A stretch of DNA of 32,385 bases from Chrysochromulina tobinii (taxonomy: Eukaryota; Haptophyta; Prymnesiales; Chrysochromulinaceae). Below are positions 15,601 to 24,417 of the stretch, piece after piece (the stretch's first letter is position 1; every line of letters starts with the position of its first letter). The position numbers and the translations under genes were made by a program. The DNA lies in assembly GCA_001275005.1 (NCBI GenBank), contig JWZX01002813.1:1-32385 (forward strand), in the 5' to 3' direction. Below the pieces are notes generated by a model. It did no database searches, was not told the DNA's origin, and saw nothing but the letters and a program-made list of their open reading frames with translations.

Positions 15601-17348
15601 CGGACATTCGATGGGCGGCCGCAACAGTCACCGAGCGCTTGCGGCGTGGGCGCCTTGGGTCCGCGCTTGGCATGCTGAGGACGACGGTCAGCATGGCTGC
15701 GTGGCGTGTGGCCTCCAGCGCGACCGGACTCTCACACTATCGGCGCGGCCGCCTAGGGTCCCATTGGGTAGCATGGCACACGTTCCTCTTGAGCGAGTCC
15801 GCATTGGCGCTGCAACGGGAGGCGGCGGCACGCATGCATCGGCGGCGGCAGCTGTGGAGTGCCACTGTTGCGCTCTCCGAGCACTGCCACTTCCAAATGA
15901 GCATCCCTCGCGCGACGCGGCGCATCGAGCGGCGCCGGTACGCGGAGGCACTGGCGCTCTGGCGCGGCAGGAACCACATGGTTTGCCAGTTTGTGGAGGT
16001 CACCCTGCTGCTGAGGGCGCAGGAGGCTATGCATATGGCCCTCGTGCGCTGGCGCCGCTGGCATGAGTCCCGAGTCTGCTGTTCGCTGCTCGACACAGCG
16101 TCCTCGAGCGTCGCAGCCGAGTTTACAAGATCCGTGGGCGGAGGGCAGCGCTGGCGTGCGTGGCACCTGTGGCGAGCGTGGGCGATCGAGCAGCGCCTCG
16201 TGCAGACGCTGCAGCTTGCCACGGTACGGCTGCGCGCCGTCACGCTCGCGCGCGCGTGCCGCTCATGGCTGAGCTATTCGATCAAGCGATGCGAGCTCGA
16301 GCTCTTGAGCGATCGTGGGGCCAAGATCGGCTCCAGGTATGCCAAAACGATCGCGATGCGCCGCTGGCGGCCTCTCAAGTGGTTTGGAGAAACCACCTCG
16401 CTGCTCTGGCCAAACCACCACGCCTCGCTCGTTGTCGAAACGCTGTACCGGCGCCCCGTTCGCAACGCACTGCAACGTTGGCACTCGCACGCCGTCGCGG
16501 TGCTCATCAGCGAGCGGAGCATGCAGATGGCGGCCCTGGGTGTGCACAGAATCGCACTCGAGCGAGCCTTGTTAATCCTCGCACGGCACGCAGTGCGCAC
16601 CATCCGCTCCCTGGTGGTCGACCAGCTTGCCACCGAGATCTGCATGCGTCGAATGATCCTTGAGTGGTCCGTCAAGGCACGCCGGCTGCTTGTGCCGAGA
16701 GTGCACGAGTTCGATATGACGACCATCGCGCTGCGCTTCTGGCGGCTCCGGAGCCTCTTCGACGCCTTTGCGCGCCTCGTGGGCACTTCCTTCAAATACT
16801 CGCCGCTTGCCCAGACATTCCTCCAGGGCACTGCCGAGCAGGGGATTCTGCAGGGGACTCGCCGCTCGCCCTTGCCGCCGAGCCGCGCCGCCATCGAGCT
16901 GCCGCCGTCACTGCCGCCGGCCAAAGGATTCGTCACTGAGCCGGCCGAAGACTCCGCGGTGCCCCTCACGATCACTTCCAGGGTGGTGCGTGGCATTTTC
17001 AGTCAAACGGCCGATGGCCCGGCGGTGCACCTCAGCCGCGGCGTCTACAGTCACAGCCAGGAGAGGCGCGAGCACGCACGGTTCGAGGTGCGCGTCGAGG
17101 CGTGCCTGACGAGCGCGACGGGCAAAACAGAGGCGGCAGGGCTTTCGCCGCCGGCCTCACCTGAGGCGCCCACGACAGAGGCGCCTACCCTCCGCTGTCT
17201 CACGCCGCCGACAGGGCTCTCGCCGCCGCCGCTGATGGCTGAGGTGGAAGCGGCGCTTCAGCGGCTCAACGCCACCGCCGCCACCGCAGCCGCGCACCCG
17301 CGCTCCGATCCAACGCTCCTCTCACGAGCCCAGAGAGACGAGCAGTGA
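12651..17348 (+). CDS. Sfi1-like tryptophan-repeat protein
   Basis: An uninterrupted 1565-residue ORF from an ATG. It is very rich in Arg, Ala, Leu and Trp. More than 25 short units of the type (A/L)Lx(x)W(R/H) recur every 25-70 residues, for example AFALWLRWCAL, TALRRWRRSSA, RALETWHGRA, LYLWCEWHKA, RSLVAWRRMA, EALALWRGRN, ALVRWRRWHE, ALQRWHSHAV. Sfi1 and its relatives use helices with such Leu/Phe-x2-Trp units to bind centrin along a long filament at centrosomes, spindle pole bodies or basal bodies (family knowledge). The repeats run from about residue 60 to 1385, followed by a Pro/Ser-rich tail of about 170 residues. Units are more arginine-rich than in yeast Sfi1, partly reflecting GC content. 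An internal 15-18-bp repeat at about 14145-14195 encodes repeated Ala-Arg-Asn. Centrin binding is inferred, not shown. Confidence 0.65.
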   Translation: MLVHQRAPFNASALLRADPTVAAVLDWAHNSQKVAVLAKAFRCLLDASAAATKATRCRWHERTQRYKLERRRLLTSLICWHRGTASLIARRAEISLRRGRRAVDHAFALWLRWCALHLRFEKVAVHRYQLRAAKRALTLWRCPQQELKARRQLVEPRYVYAQHRRVRACLLGWGRRQHEVRGLGEASARAHTALAQRRLTAAVLRWRYQWEEWACLQFAVSAHMRSALRRVCAAMRAAGLADAMRCGAEAMMHMGAAHHRSCALPHSMLSWCRRARWSAQARALDGRGRRIWLISISRRVLVKWRASCRAHEARLSLEGTAVLVCCKRGVYRWAEAAQQRRAINTRLPVPRLRTALRRWRRSSAYLRASRAVAEHVRAVSVLRHFGGKAVRRWRARFGATRDAAALQLTGALYYRRRRMDWANIRIRSWWRARVRVRLGRALETWHGRAQCARLERHLDDVLSQPDNWIERWQQQRALTAALGTWNTRARQSSPLHGAAARNSGARNPDAARNLASTAPSTRTHCLHQWARPPKFDVALSTCALKHSTSRGQARVLQGLLRHATQRQADARLYALAGRQARRLGLWQVWRPLLAAQEAHRIASLGFVASCRFGLARGWRSWRSRRSALRRGPRYTAADDTRIALNRGLYLWCEWHKAENVIGHRRFRRRGAWARLLLWYAEAQVRRATNGAADTLARRKQAPVVMQAFRSMCAATARDLQLQATAGRVAAWRSTERRGFERLQSYVALTMTLEATGTAVHELLARIGCRRAIAKMHTHALPLAHAARWRRRRALARLLRLCLDARVWNFERATANEIASIWVSRQMRRRGFEAFQRHQASTLLASRLLTTALQRQRLDAEHEHTRGRRAEASARAPLFLLRRPFARHHDESRVRLALEAASDQFRRLVQARGLSAYVAGVRTCAVLRRARERNVALVELRRATRKMRAACEARARLVALSAQASTLFVRRVAPARSLVAWRRMADIRWAAATVTERLRRGRLGSALGMLRTTVSMAAWRVASSATGLSHYRRGRLGSHWVAWHTFLLSESALALQREAAARMHRRRQLWSATVALSEHCHFQMSIPRATRRIERRRYAEALALWRGRNHMVCQFVEVTLLLRAQEAMHMALVRWRRWHESRVCCSLLDTASSSVAAEFTRSVGGGQRWRAWHLWRAWAIEQRLVQTLQLATVRLRAVTLARACRSWLSYSIKRCELELLSDRGAKIGSRYAKTIAMRRWRPLKWFGETTSLLWPNHHASLVVETLYRRPVRNALQRWHSHAVAVLISERSMQMAALGVHRIALERALLILARHAVRTIRSLVVDQLATEICMRRMILEWSVKARRLLVPRVHEFDMTTIALRFWRLRSLFDAFARLVGTSFKYSPLAQTFLQGTAEQGILQGTRRSPLPPSRAAIELPPSLPPAKGFVTEPAEDSAVPLTITSRVVRGIFSQTADGPAVHLSRGVYSHSQERREHARFEVRVEACLTSATGKTEAAGLSPPASPEAPTTEAPTLRCLTPPTGLSPPPLMAEVEAALQRLNATAATAAAHPRSDPTLLSRAQRDEQ

Positions 17349-18355
17349 GGCGATCTCGATCGTGCGGATCTCATCGCTTGAATCATTTTTTTTAGTCTCT
17401 AAAATTTCAGTATAGTCGTTAGTCCGTGCGTGGCTGTTTAGGTGTATACTACGCTAGTTATTACCCTTTGAACACGGCGTCACGGAACCGCGCCCCCGGC
17501 CCGGCCGGCGGCCGCGCAGCGTCGCTCCCGGAGATCGGTGGCCCGGCGGTCCGAGCCTTCGACCCCGGCCCTCTCGGGACTCCGCGGCGTCACACGTCGA
17601 GCCCAGACGCCGTGCGGACGAGGCGCGACAGAGACAGGACTCAGGAGAGAGAGAAAGGGAGCTCATGCAATGGAGCTCACGATTACGAGATCGGGCGAGA
17701 GGGGCGCTTGCGTAACCCCGCAGCTCTCGAGCCGCAACCGAGGGTTGACTGATAGCTTTCATCAGCTCCAGCACTCGCGTTGCTGAACACCGTACACGCT
17801 TAGTATGCCTGGGGGAGACCCCCTCGCCACGTGTACGCTGCCGGTTGGCGATGTTTACTTACTAACTTACTTACACGGTGCGGACGGACGAGCGCCAATT
17901 AGCAATTTTCGCAACTTCACTCCGGTCAGCGTAGAGGGCGAGAGTCGCATACGCGACCGGTCGCCCGGTTTCGTTGAGTCGTTAACGCGAGTTACGCCCG
18001 GTTTTTGCGGTTACAGGGGCGCGGGCCCGGCGGATGATTCGGTTCTCGCCCCGGCGCATGGATCATGGATCATCGGACGGGACATCGCAACAAATCTCAA
18101 ATGCGAAATGGTTCGTTGGTTGATGCATGATGGTTCCGGCTGCGGCTCGCGGTTCGGTTCGCGTTGCGGGCCGCCCGCCCGCACCCGCGCGCGCACCATC
18201 ATGCATAAAATCGAGTTTACATGATATTTCTCACGTGATCGTGAAAGCTAAACCTAGTACGCTGCGTATGCTATAATGTAAGAGTGCACCATGAGGTGCA
18301 CGCACGCGCTCGTTCGCTTGGTGCTGGCGTCGAGGGTTTCACCTTTCACGGCTTC
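17349..18355. other. 1-kb gene-free convergent spacer
   Basis: Lies between the 3' ends of the Sfi1-like gene (plus) and the Toprim-like gene (minus), so no promoter is required here. Composition alternates between AT-rich patches (17385-17465, 17855-17870, 18205-18280) and very GC-rich blocks (17485-17640). The open frames are short with no recognisable domain. A perfect hairpin is at 18284-18301. I could not identify rRNA, tRNA or transposon ends. Confidence 0.4.
18284..18301. terminator. Perfect 7-bp stem with 4-base loop
   Basis: gtgcacc-atga-ggtgcac, located 55 bases beyond the stop codon of the minus-strand Toprim-like gene. It could be a 3'-end structure; the function is a guess from position. 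Confidence 0.25.
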
Positions 18356-19597
18356 CTATGGCAAGCGCAGCAATTCCCAATCAACCGACTCCGCCATCGA
18401 CACGAAGCCCGTCTCGCTTCTCCAGCGCTCCACGCGCGCTTCCGCCTCGGGGCTGAGAAGCTCCTCAAACTCGACCCTCGTGATCCAGCGCATGACGGAC
18501 TCAGCAAGCACCCTCCTCGCCCCTCCATCCTCATTCGCGCCGGCACCGTGGCTCTGTAGCATCTCATCAACGTCACCCGGCCCGCCCTCGTCTGCCTTAG
18601 CCTCCTGCCCCCACCAGCCGACGCGCGCCTCGTATCCCCAGTCCTCAAGAAGTTTCAGCGTCTTGCAGTAATGCAGCGCCACCACGGGATTGCTTTGGCT
18701 CCCTGCGTCCGCCAGAAGCACCACCACCGGCGACGGGCGCGGCCCTGCAGCCGAGGACGACGAGGGCGGCGGCACCGCGTCGGACGCTGGCACGCCTTGC
18801 TGCTCTGATGCGGCCAGCTGCAGATACGCACGTAACTGCGTGGGCGAGCGATAAAACTGACCGCCGCCGCAGCTCCACTCCCCAAGTACAGGTACGCCAA
18901 AAGCCTGCGCGGCGCTCATCGACTTGAGAACCCCCTCGCACAGCCCGACCCACGCCGGCGAGGCGCTGGAAAGTGCAGGCGAGGCCGCTCCCGTCGCTCC
19001 CGCCGCTCCCGCCGCTCCCGCCCATGCGGAGCTCGCCATCGGCCGCGAAACGTGCAGAGGCATCTCAATGACCTCATCGACGCCTTGACCGCTGCCGCGG
19101 CTTCTTAGAATGCGCATCGACGCGTAGCCGCGCCCTGGCCGAGCTTGAGTGAGCGAAAACTGGTCGCCGAGCGTGAGATAGCGCCGGCCTGCGACGCGCC
19201 GCTCCAATGCCGCGGCTTCGGCGGTCTGCTCCCCGCAAGTCATCGGCAACATGATCCTGAGCGCGCCGCCGCCGATGCGCTGCTCCCAGTCGAGCGAGGG
19301 CACGAAAAAGGCGTCGAGATCGGCCAAATGCGCGAGATTGGGTACGCGAGGCATGCGGTCGTCCAGTTCTACGTGCGCAAGCACCGCCGGCCGCCACGTG
19401 CGGAGAAGATCGTCACCTCGGATCGAACCACTTCGGATGCCATACTTGCGCTGCAAAAAGGCCGCGTGCGCGTCCTCCAGCGGTGCCCGGCCTTCGACCG
19501 CCATGCGGCGAAGTAGCTGCCGAAATACCGCGTCCATGTCGGACGGCGTGAGCAACATCTGGCGGGCGCGCGCAAGGCCGCGCAAGGCGCTCTGCAT
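18356..19597 (-). CDS. Toprim/DUF3854-like protein
   Basis: A 413-residue intron-free ORF from an ATG at 19597. The central and C-terminal parts follow the layout of DUF3854, a Toprim-related domain known mainly from plasmid, phage and cyanobacterial primase-like proteins. The acidic-turn motif WVGLCEGVLKSMSAAQAFGV (Glu-Gly, then Lys) is followed by VPVLGEWSCGGGQF, then by VVVLLADAGSQSNPVVALHY and, further on, GPGDVDEMLQ. In classic Toprim folds the Glu and a DxD pair bind Mg; here the second Asp of DxD is Gly, so catalysis may be altered. The N-terminal 150 residues (including GLARARQMLLTPSDMDAVFR) are not recognised. A nine-base repeat at about 18985-19020 encodes Gly-Ala-Ala units. Its source could be ancient transfer from a plasmid or organelle. 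The gene is divergent from the coiled-coil gene by 222 bp. Confidence 0.55.
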   Translation of the reverse strand: MQSALRGLARARQMLLTPSDMDAVFRQLLRRMAVEGRAPLEDAHAAFLQRKYGIRSGSIRGDDLLRTWRPAVLAHVELDDRMPRVPNLAHLADLDAFFVPSLDWEQRIGGGALRIMLPMTCGEQTAEAAALERRVAGRRYLTLGDQFSLTQARPGRGYASMRILRSRGSGQGVDEVIEMPLHVSRPMASSAWAGAAGAAGATGAASPALSSASPAWVGLCEGVLKSMSAAQAFGVPVLGEWSCGGGQFYRSPTQLRAYLQLAASEQQGVPASDAVPPPSSSSAAGPRPSPVVVLLADAGSQSNPVVALHYCKTLKLLEDWGYEARVGWWGQEAKADEGGPGDVDEMLQSHGAGANEDGGARRVLAESVMRWITRVEFEELLSPEAEARVERWRSETGFVSMAESVDWELLRLP

Positions 19598-19819
19598 CGC
19601 GTGGCGACGCGAACAAACGATTTCATTGATTTTTACCCGAGAGTTCCGGCATCTGAGAAGACTGGCAAAACTTACTTTGGGGACCGTTTTACTTCATATA
19701 CCATTTTGAGTTTTTTCTTGTGGAATTTGAGGACTTTTCAGGTGAGGATTTCGAAACGGACGAGCCTCACGCACGCTGTTCTAGAACAGATCGAGGCTAC
19801 ACCCGGCACCGGAGCTGAA
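19598..19819. promoter_or_regulatory. Short divergent region, possible unrecognised 5' exon
   Basis: 222 bp between divergent start codons. The plus-strand frame of the coiled-coil gene is open through all of it but has no ATG. The string cttttcaggtgagg at about 19734-19747 contains both an acceptor-like cag and a donor-like gtgag. A 5' leader intron is therefore possible. Confidence 0.3.
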
Positions 19820-22800
19820 ATGACTGTCATGAACCACAGCCCTTCCGGTACCTTCAATTCCGGCTCTTTCATTCAAGCACAGCTGGAGGAGGTTCATCGA
19901 CTGAAGGTTCAGGCCGATCACCTCCATGTCGAATGCATGGAGATGAAGATGGTCCTCGTCGATGCTTCGCAGCTCAGAGCGCGTGGCCTCGAAGCTTTCT
20001 ATGGCCGTGGCCTGAAAGAGCATAAAATGAACCTTGCGGACGTGCATCGTATACGTGCTGATGTTCTCGCCGTGTGCGAGCCATCCTGTTCGCTCCCTAG
20101 CGCAAACAAGGACGAGCAATCTAGTATGCTTGCGGTCCTTGCCATAGCATGCGCCGATATCAGCATCAAGTGGGTGTGGTGGGCTCGTGTCTGCGCTCCG
20201 TCGCTACGAAGCATGCCTAACGTGCTCGGTAATCTCGACCGGCCGAACGAGGCGACACCCGGCGACGAGGCGGAGCGCGAGCGCATGCGCCACAACGCCC
20301 TCTGGCTCTTCCTCACTTGCCGAGTGCTCGTGCTCTCGCGAGAAGGCGACGAAGCCAGGGCGCCGCCCCAGGCACTCGCCGAGCTGTGGCTGGCGACAAA
20401 GACGGCCACGCCATTCGGCATACGCCAGTGCCGGCCGGGGCACGAGCGTTGCGTCTCGATTCTCGTCGCACCCGCTACCTTGACGCCGGCGGAGGCTCGG
20501 CCCGGGGCTCAGCATGATGTGGAGAGTACGGCGGGAGGAGAGGCCGCGCCGCTCGCCTTGGAGGCTGCCGCAGCTGGGAGCAACGACGAGCAGGGCGCAG
20601 CTCGAGCCGCGACCGTCCCGACGAGCGGCTTCTCGCTCCGGGTCGCGATCGGTGGGAGCCCTACGCCAAAAGCGAATCGAACCGATGCCTCGCCGATTGT
20701 TGCCCGCACCTCTACGGCGCAGGTTGCGCTAGAGTCGGGGTCAAAGCTGTCGCCGGACCGTCGGCGAATGCATGAGCAGCTCCAAGCATGGGCGGCCCGC
20801 TCGTTGCTCGAGGCATACCTGGCCCTGCGGCCTCAGGCTGGCTATGCACTGAACGAAAATGACGACTTCGAGCGCACTGGGGTGCTGTCGCAGCTGCTGC
20901 TGATAGATCAGCACGTACGCGAAGCGGGCGCCACGACGGCCAGTGCCGAGAAGCCACCGCCACCTGTATGGCCGGCTCGCTCAGCGGCCCGTCTGCACGC
21001 CAGTGCAGCCGGCGAGCCAGCCGACGAGGCAGCGAGACTGGACCAAGGCATTGAGGAGGTCCAAGGACTCCCTCTCGCGTGGCACGTGGCCCCGGATTTC
21101 GGCTCGCCCGCTCCGTCGCCCACGGCGATTCGGCGGTCCACGGCGACGCACCTACGCAGCGCGCTCAAGGGCGAGAAGGATGGTGATGCGTTCGGTGGCG
21201 GACGCGGATTGATCCGTAAACGTCGCAGCCTAAGCCAGGGGTCACAACCCGTCCAGCTGGCGGAGGAACAGCTGCAGGACATGCTCAAGCGTTCGCTCGA
21301 GAAGCTGCAATCGCGGCTACCCGAGGTGCTCACCAAGGACGATTGGGCGCAGAAGCAGCTTGCAATGGCCATGGTGCGACTGACGACCACGGGCGAGGAC
21401 TCTCATGTGAGCCCGATGATGAAGAAGCTGACCCGCGCCGCGGCCAAGGTGATGGGGATGAACCGGGCCGCCCGGCGGGAGGATATCACCTCGAAGAAGG
21501 TGGAGATGTTGCAAGGAATGCACAACTCCCGTGCAAAGGGGGCTACGTTTCGAGACGTGCGGGAGTCGCTCAATGAGCCGGCGCAGGCGCTCATTCGAGC
21601 AAGCGCGGAGCGGCGCCAGCTGCTGCGCCAGATGCAAGTGCTGCAGGAGCACCACGCGCTGCTAGCCGACGAGAGGCGCATGGCAGAGGCCATTACCATG
21701 CACAGACGAGTGCGCCAGCTGCAGGCGGTGAATGAGGCAGCCATCCAGAGGGGCGACGACACGTTCGCCGACGTGACGCTCGAGATTGAAGCCATCTTTA
21801 AGATAGCCTCGGCACCGGCGGCCGTTGTGGCGCAGCTTGCGGCAGAGCATGGGGGGACAGTGGACGGAGCGCTCGGGGCGGTGGGCGAGGCGTTGCGTGT
21901 CAAGGAAGCGACGCTGCGCGAGCTCGGCCGTGCGTACCAGGAGGCGCAGGTCGCGACTATCGAGGCGGCCCGACAGTGGAATGACGCGACGAAAGACTAT
22001 GCAAAGAGCAAAAAGGAGGAGGAGGAGGTGATGGTTGAGGAGCTCGAGCTCGTTTGCAACGCTCAGGTGACCTCGTGGCAGCGCCAACTCTGCGAGGCCG
22101 AGCACACGCAGCTTGAGTACTTGTTTGCCCGCCTGGAGAGCAGTGGCGAGAACGCGGCGCCCCATCAGGTGCATGAGTCCTCCCCATCTCGCCTTGTCGC
22201 GTGGAATCGCGCCGCGGCCGAGCAGAAGGCGAAGAACGCCGAGATGCTCAACGGGCTGAGTACCGCCCATGCGGAGGTGGCCACGGCGGCGGCGGCATTT
22301 GCCGAGGCGGCCGAGAGCGCCAAGGCAGCTGCGCAGACGGTGGGTCAGCTGAAAGAGAGCTTCGAGCGCATCTCATCCTTCCTGTCGGTACGTCCCAAGG
22401 GCAATGCGGCGCAGTGGGACAAGTGGCTCATCATTCTGCTCGATGCCGCGGACGCAGTGCGCAGCGCGCAAGAGGAGTACGCGCCGCACGTGCCAAAGCC
22501 GTCCGTGATTCCTGACTCCTCTTTGGCAGCGACGCCCACAGCTCGGGGAAGCAAGAGCGGCGCCGGTAAGCGCGGTGCCCCTGTGGGGATCGTCAGTGCG
22601 CGAGAGAAGCGGATGGCAGCCGAGAAGGCGGCGTTGGAGAAGGCGTTTGCCAACATAGCGGCGTTGGAGAAGGCGGCGGCCGAAAGGGCTGCATCTGAGC
22701 GGGCGCAGCGGGCGGAGAAGGCAGGTCGGGCAGCGGCGGAGCGGGCGAAGACAGGCGACTCGGGGAGCGACGACGAGGTACTGCACCGTGCCGAGAAGCG

Positions 22801-23755
22801 CTACAGGCAACAGCTGGACCACGCGGTGGACGAGATGGCCCGGCTGGTGCGGGAGTGCCGCGGCGTGCGACAGGCGTGGGAGGTCGAGATGCTCGCGCTC
22901 GCACGCGAGGAAGAGGCCCTTCTCGACCGCTTTGGCGTCGCTCCCAAGCCAAGAGCAAAGAGCCGAGAGGAGGAGCCAGCCTTGGGCATCGACTTTGGCA
23001 TTGCGCCTAGCTCTGCACCCATCTTCCAGTGGAGTGAGCTTGAGCGAGTCCAAGTGGACGAGGAGGCCGAGGAGCTCGCCCCTCCTGCATTTTCTCCAGC
23101 TGCCGAGGAGCTCCCGCTTCCACCTGTGCCGGCCCCAACCCCAGCCCCACCCTCGCGCGTGCCCACCCCTCCCCCAGCGCCCGTACTGCCACCGCGCAAG
23201 CCACGGCCAAAGCTGCCCAAGTACGCGCCCTTCAGCCCGCAGGCGCGCGCCAAGGACGGCTTCATGGAGAGCACCGGCTCGAGCTCAGCACGGCTCGGCG
23301 TGCGTGATGCGGACTCCACATGGCTCGAGTCGTCACTTCGAGTGCCGACTCCCCTGGCTGGCCGACACTGGCTGCTGCGCGATCTGGACACCGGCTCAGT
23401 GCCCCCTCACCGGCGGCCCAAACTGCGCAACGAGTGGTCTCTCCACTCGCCGCCGCGCGGGCCGGTCGTAGTCAACGCCTTCGGTGGTGCTGTCTCGACA
23501 GCTTTCTCGAGCTATGTCGGGCAATGGCAGCCGATCAGTCCGCGACCGTTGCCTCCGCGCCCCATCTCCACAGCCCCTGGTGGCACTCGTGCCGGCCTAG
23601 GCCCACAGCCCCTGCCGGCGGGATGCTGGGGCAGCCTCGCGATGAGGGATCCGCTTTTAGCGCCGCCTCTTGAGAGCCCACGCCCGCTCTTAGCGCCCCT
23701 CTTAGCTGCTGAACGCAGACCCGTGGATCCAGAGATCCAGCGATCGTGGTGGTAG
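19820..23755 (+). CDS. Large coiled-coil protein, unknown function
   Basis: 1311 residues from the first in-frame ATG at 19820; the frame is open further upstream but without ATG. No catalytic domain recognised. Residues about 18-55 are helical (QAQLEEVHRLKVQADHLH). The middle third is predicted long alpha-helix with heptad-like character (for example LKRSLEKLQSRLPEVLTK, LMEKK-type stretches and EEEEVMVEELELVCNAQV). A highly charged Ala/Glu/Arg/Lys block follows (ALEKAAAERAASERAQRA). The last 250 residues are proline-rich with a repeated FG(V/I)AP theme (LDRFGVAPK, IDFGIAPS) and end in Ser-Trp-Trp. This composition suits a cytoskeletal, ciliary or scaffold protein, which is inference only. 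The stop codon lies inside a 16-bp direct repeat that recurs 139 bp downstream. Confidence 0.65.
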   Translation: MTVMNHSPSGTFNSGSFIQAQLEEVHRLKVQADHLHVECMEMKMVLVDASQLRARGLEAFYGRGLKEHKMNLADVHRIRADVLAVCEPSCSLPSANKDEQSSMLAVLAIACADISIKWVWWARVCAPSLRSMPNVLGNLDRPNEATPGDEAERERMRHNALWLFLTCRVLVLSREGDEARAPPQALAELWLATKTATPFGIRQCRPGHERCVSILVAPATLTPAEARPGAQHDVESTAGGEAAPLALEAAAAGSNDEQGAARAATVPTSGFSLRVAIGGSPTPKANRTDASPIVARTSTAQVALESGSKLSPDRRRMHEQLQAWAARSLLEAYLALRPQAGYALNENDDFERTGVLSQLLLIDQHVREAGATTASAEKPPPPVWPARSAARLHASAAGEPADEAARLDQGIEEVQGLPLAWHVAPDFGSPAPSPTAIRRSTATHLRSALKGEKDGDAFGGGRGLIRKRRSLSQGSQPVQLAEEQLQDMLKRSLEKLQSRLPEVLTKDDWAQKQLAMAMVRLTTTGEDSHVSPMMKKLTRAAAKVMGMNRAARREDITSKKVEMLQGMHNSRAKGATFRDVRESLNEPAQALIRASAERRQLLRQMQVLQEHHALLADERRMAEAITMHRRVRQLQAVNEAAIQRGDDTFADVTLEIEAIFKIASAPAAVVAQLAAEHGGTVDGALGAVGEALRVKEATLRELGRAYQEAQVATIEAARQWNDATKDYAKSKKEEEEVMVEELELVCNAQVTSWQRQLCEAEHTQLEYLFARLESSGENAAPHQVHESSPSRLVAWNRAAAEQKAKNAEMLNGLSTAHAEVATAAAAFAEAAESAKAAAQTVGQLKESFERISSFLSVRPKGNAAQWDKWLIILLDAADAVRSAQEEYAPHVPKPSVIPDSSLAATPTARGSKSGAGKRGAPVGIVSAREKRMAAEKAALEKAFANIAALEKAAAERAASERAQRAEKAGRAAAERAKTGDSGSDDEVLHRAEKRYRQQLDHAVDEMARLVRECRGVRQAWEVEMLALAREEEALLDRFGVAPKPRAKSREEEPALGIDFGIAPSSAPIFQWSELERVQVDEEAEELAPPAFSPAAEELPLPPVPAPTPAPPSRVPTPPPAPVLPPRKPRPKLPKYAPFSPQARAKDGFMESTGSSSARLGVRDADSTWLESSLRVPTPLAGRHWLLRDLDTGSVPPHRRPKLRNEWSLHSPPRGPVVVNAFGGAVSTAFSSYVGQWQPISPRPLPPRPISTAPGGTRAGLGPQPLPAGCWGSLAMRDPLLAPPLESPRPLLAPLLAAERRPVDPEIQRSWW

Positions 23756-23895
23756 ACAGGGATCATGCTCACCTGCCCTCAGGGGGTGAGTGCGCTGAGT
23801 GGTATGGTATACATGTACATAGGAGGCCAGGTTGTGATTAACATCAGTGGTCGTGATGTTGTTGCTTGTGAGAGGGGATCGATCGTGGTGGTAGA
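23741..23895. repeat. 16-bp direct repeats flanking 123 bp
   Basis: cgatcgtggtggtaga occurs at 23741-23756, spanning the stop codon of the coiled-coil gene, and again at 23880-23895. The intervening 123 bp contains TACATGTA (23810-23817). It is either a small insertion with a target duplication or a local segmental duplication. Confidence 0.6.
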
Positions 23896-24081
23896 GCACA
23901 GTGACTCAGAGTGTGTCTCCTTGCAGACGTGTGCGGAGCGCCGTGGCGGGCGGACGTCCGAAACGCACACACTGACGATTCAGTACCTCTGGGCCAGCCC
24001 CTTTGCCTGGGCCCGCGGTTATTGCGGTGTGCCGCTACCCGCACGTGTGCATCGGCAGCTTGTCCTTGGCGGCAGATACGG
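23896..24081. other. Spacer before the small coiled-coil gene
   Basis: The frame of the next gene is open back to about 23911 but has no ATG and no recognisable content until 24082. It may be the 5' leader. Confidence 0.35.
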
Positions 24082-24417
24082 ATGGGTCGGCAGCTACGGA
24101 TCACGGCTGATCAGTACAAACAGTGCTGGGGCGATCGCATCGCCACGGACCAAGATAAGCTTGTGGACCTCCTCCAGAAGCAGGCAGACGCGGCGGCAGC
24201 GGCACCTTCACCAACGCCTGCTGCGCCTGCCTCTCGTGCGCCCAGTGATGCAGCTTCGGACGTGGCATCGGTTTCCGGATCGACCTCGAGATCATCGGTG
24301 CCCAGCTCTCGCATGGATGCGCGTCTAAAGGTTGAGGATCTCCAGGAGAAGCTAGCTGCGGAGCTGCGCATGCGAGACGAGCTGGAGATGCGATTGGCAA
24401 GCATCAGAGGACAATGA
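24082..24417 (+). CDS. Small coiled-coil protein
   Basis: A 111-residue ORF from an ATG at 24082. It has an N-terminal amphipathic helix (ADQYKQCWGDRIATDQDKLV, leading into a short LLQKQAD run), a Ser/Pro/Ala-rich linker, and a C-terminal heptad helix (LKVEDLQEKLAAELRMRDEL). No family recognised. The coherent pattern of helix, linker and coiled coil argues for a real gene. It could instead be a 3' exon of the preceding coiled-coil gene, although that gene ends in its own stop codon at 23753-23755 and no splice path was convincing. Confidence 0.45.
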   Translation: MGRQLRITADQYKQCWGDRIATDQDKLVDLLQKQADAAAAAPSPTPAAPASRAPSDAASDVASVSGSTSRSSVPSSRMDARLKVEDLQEKLAAELRMRDELEMRLASIRGQ

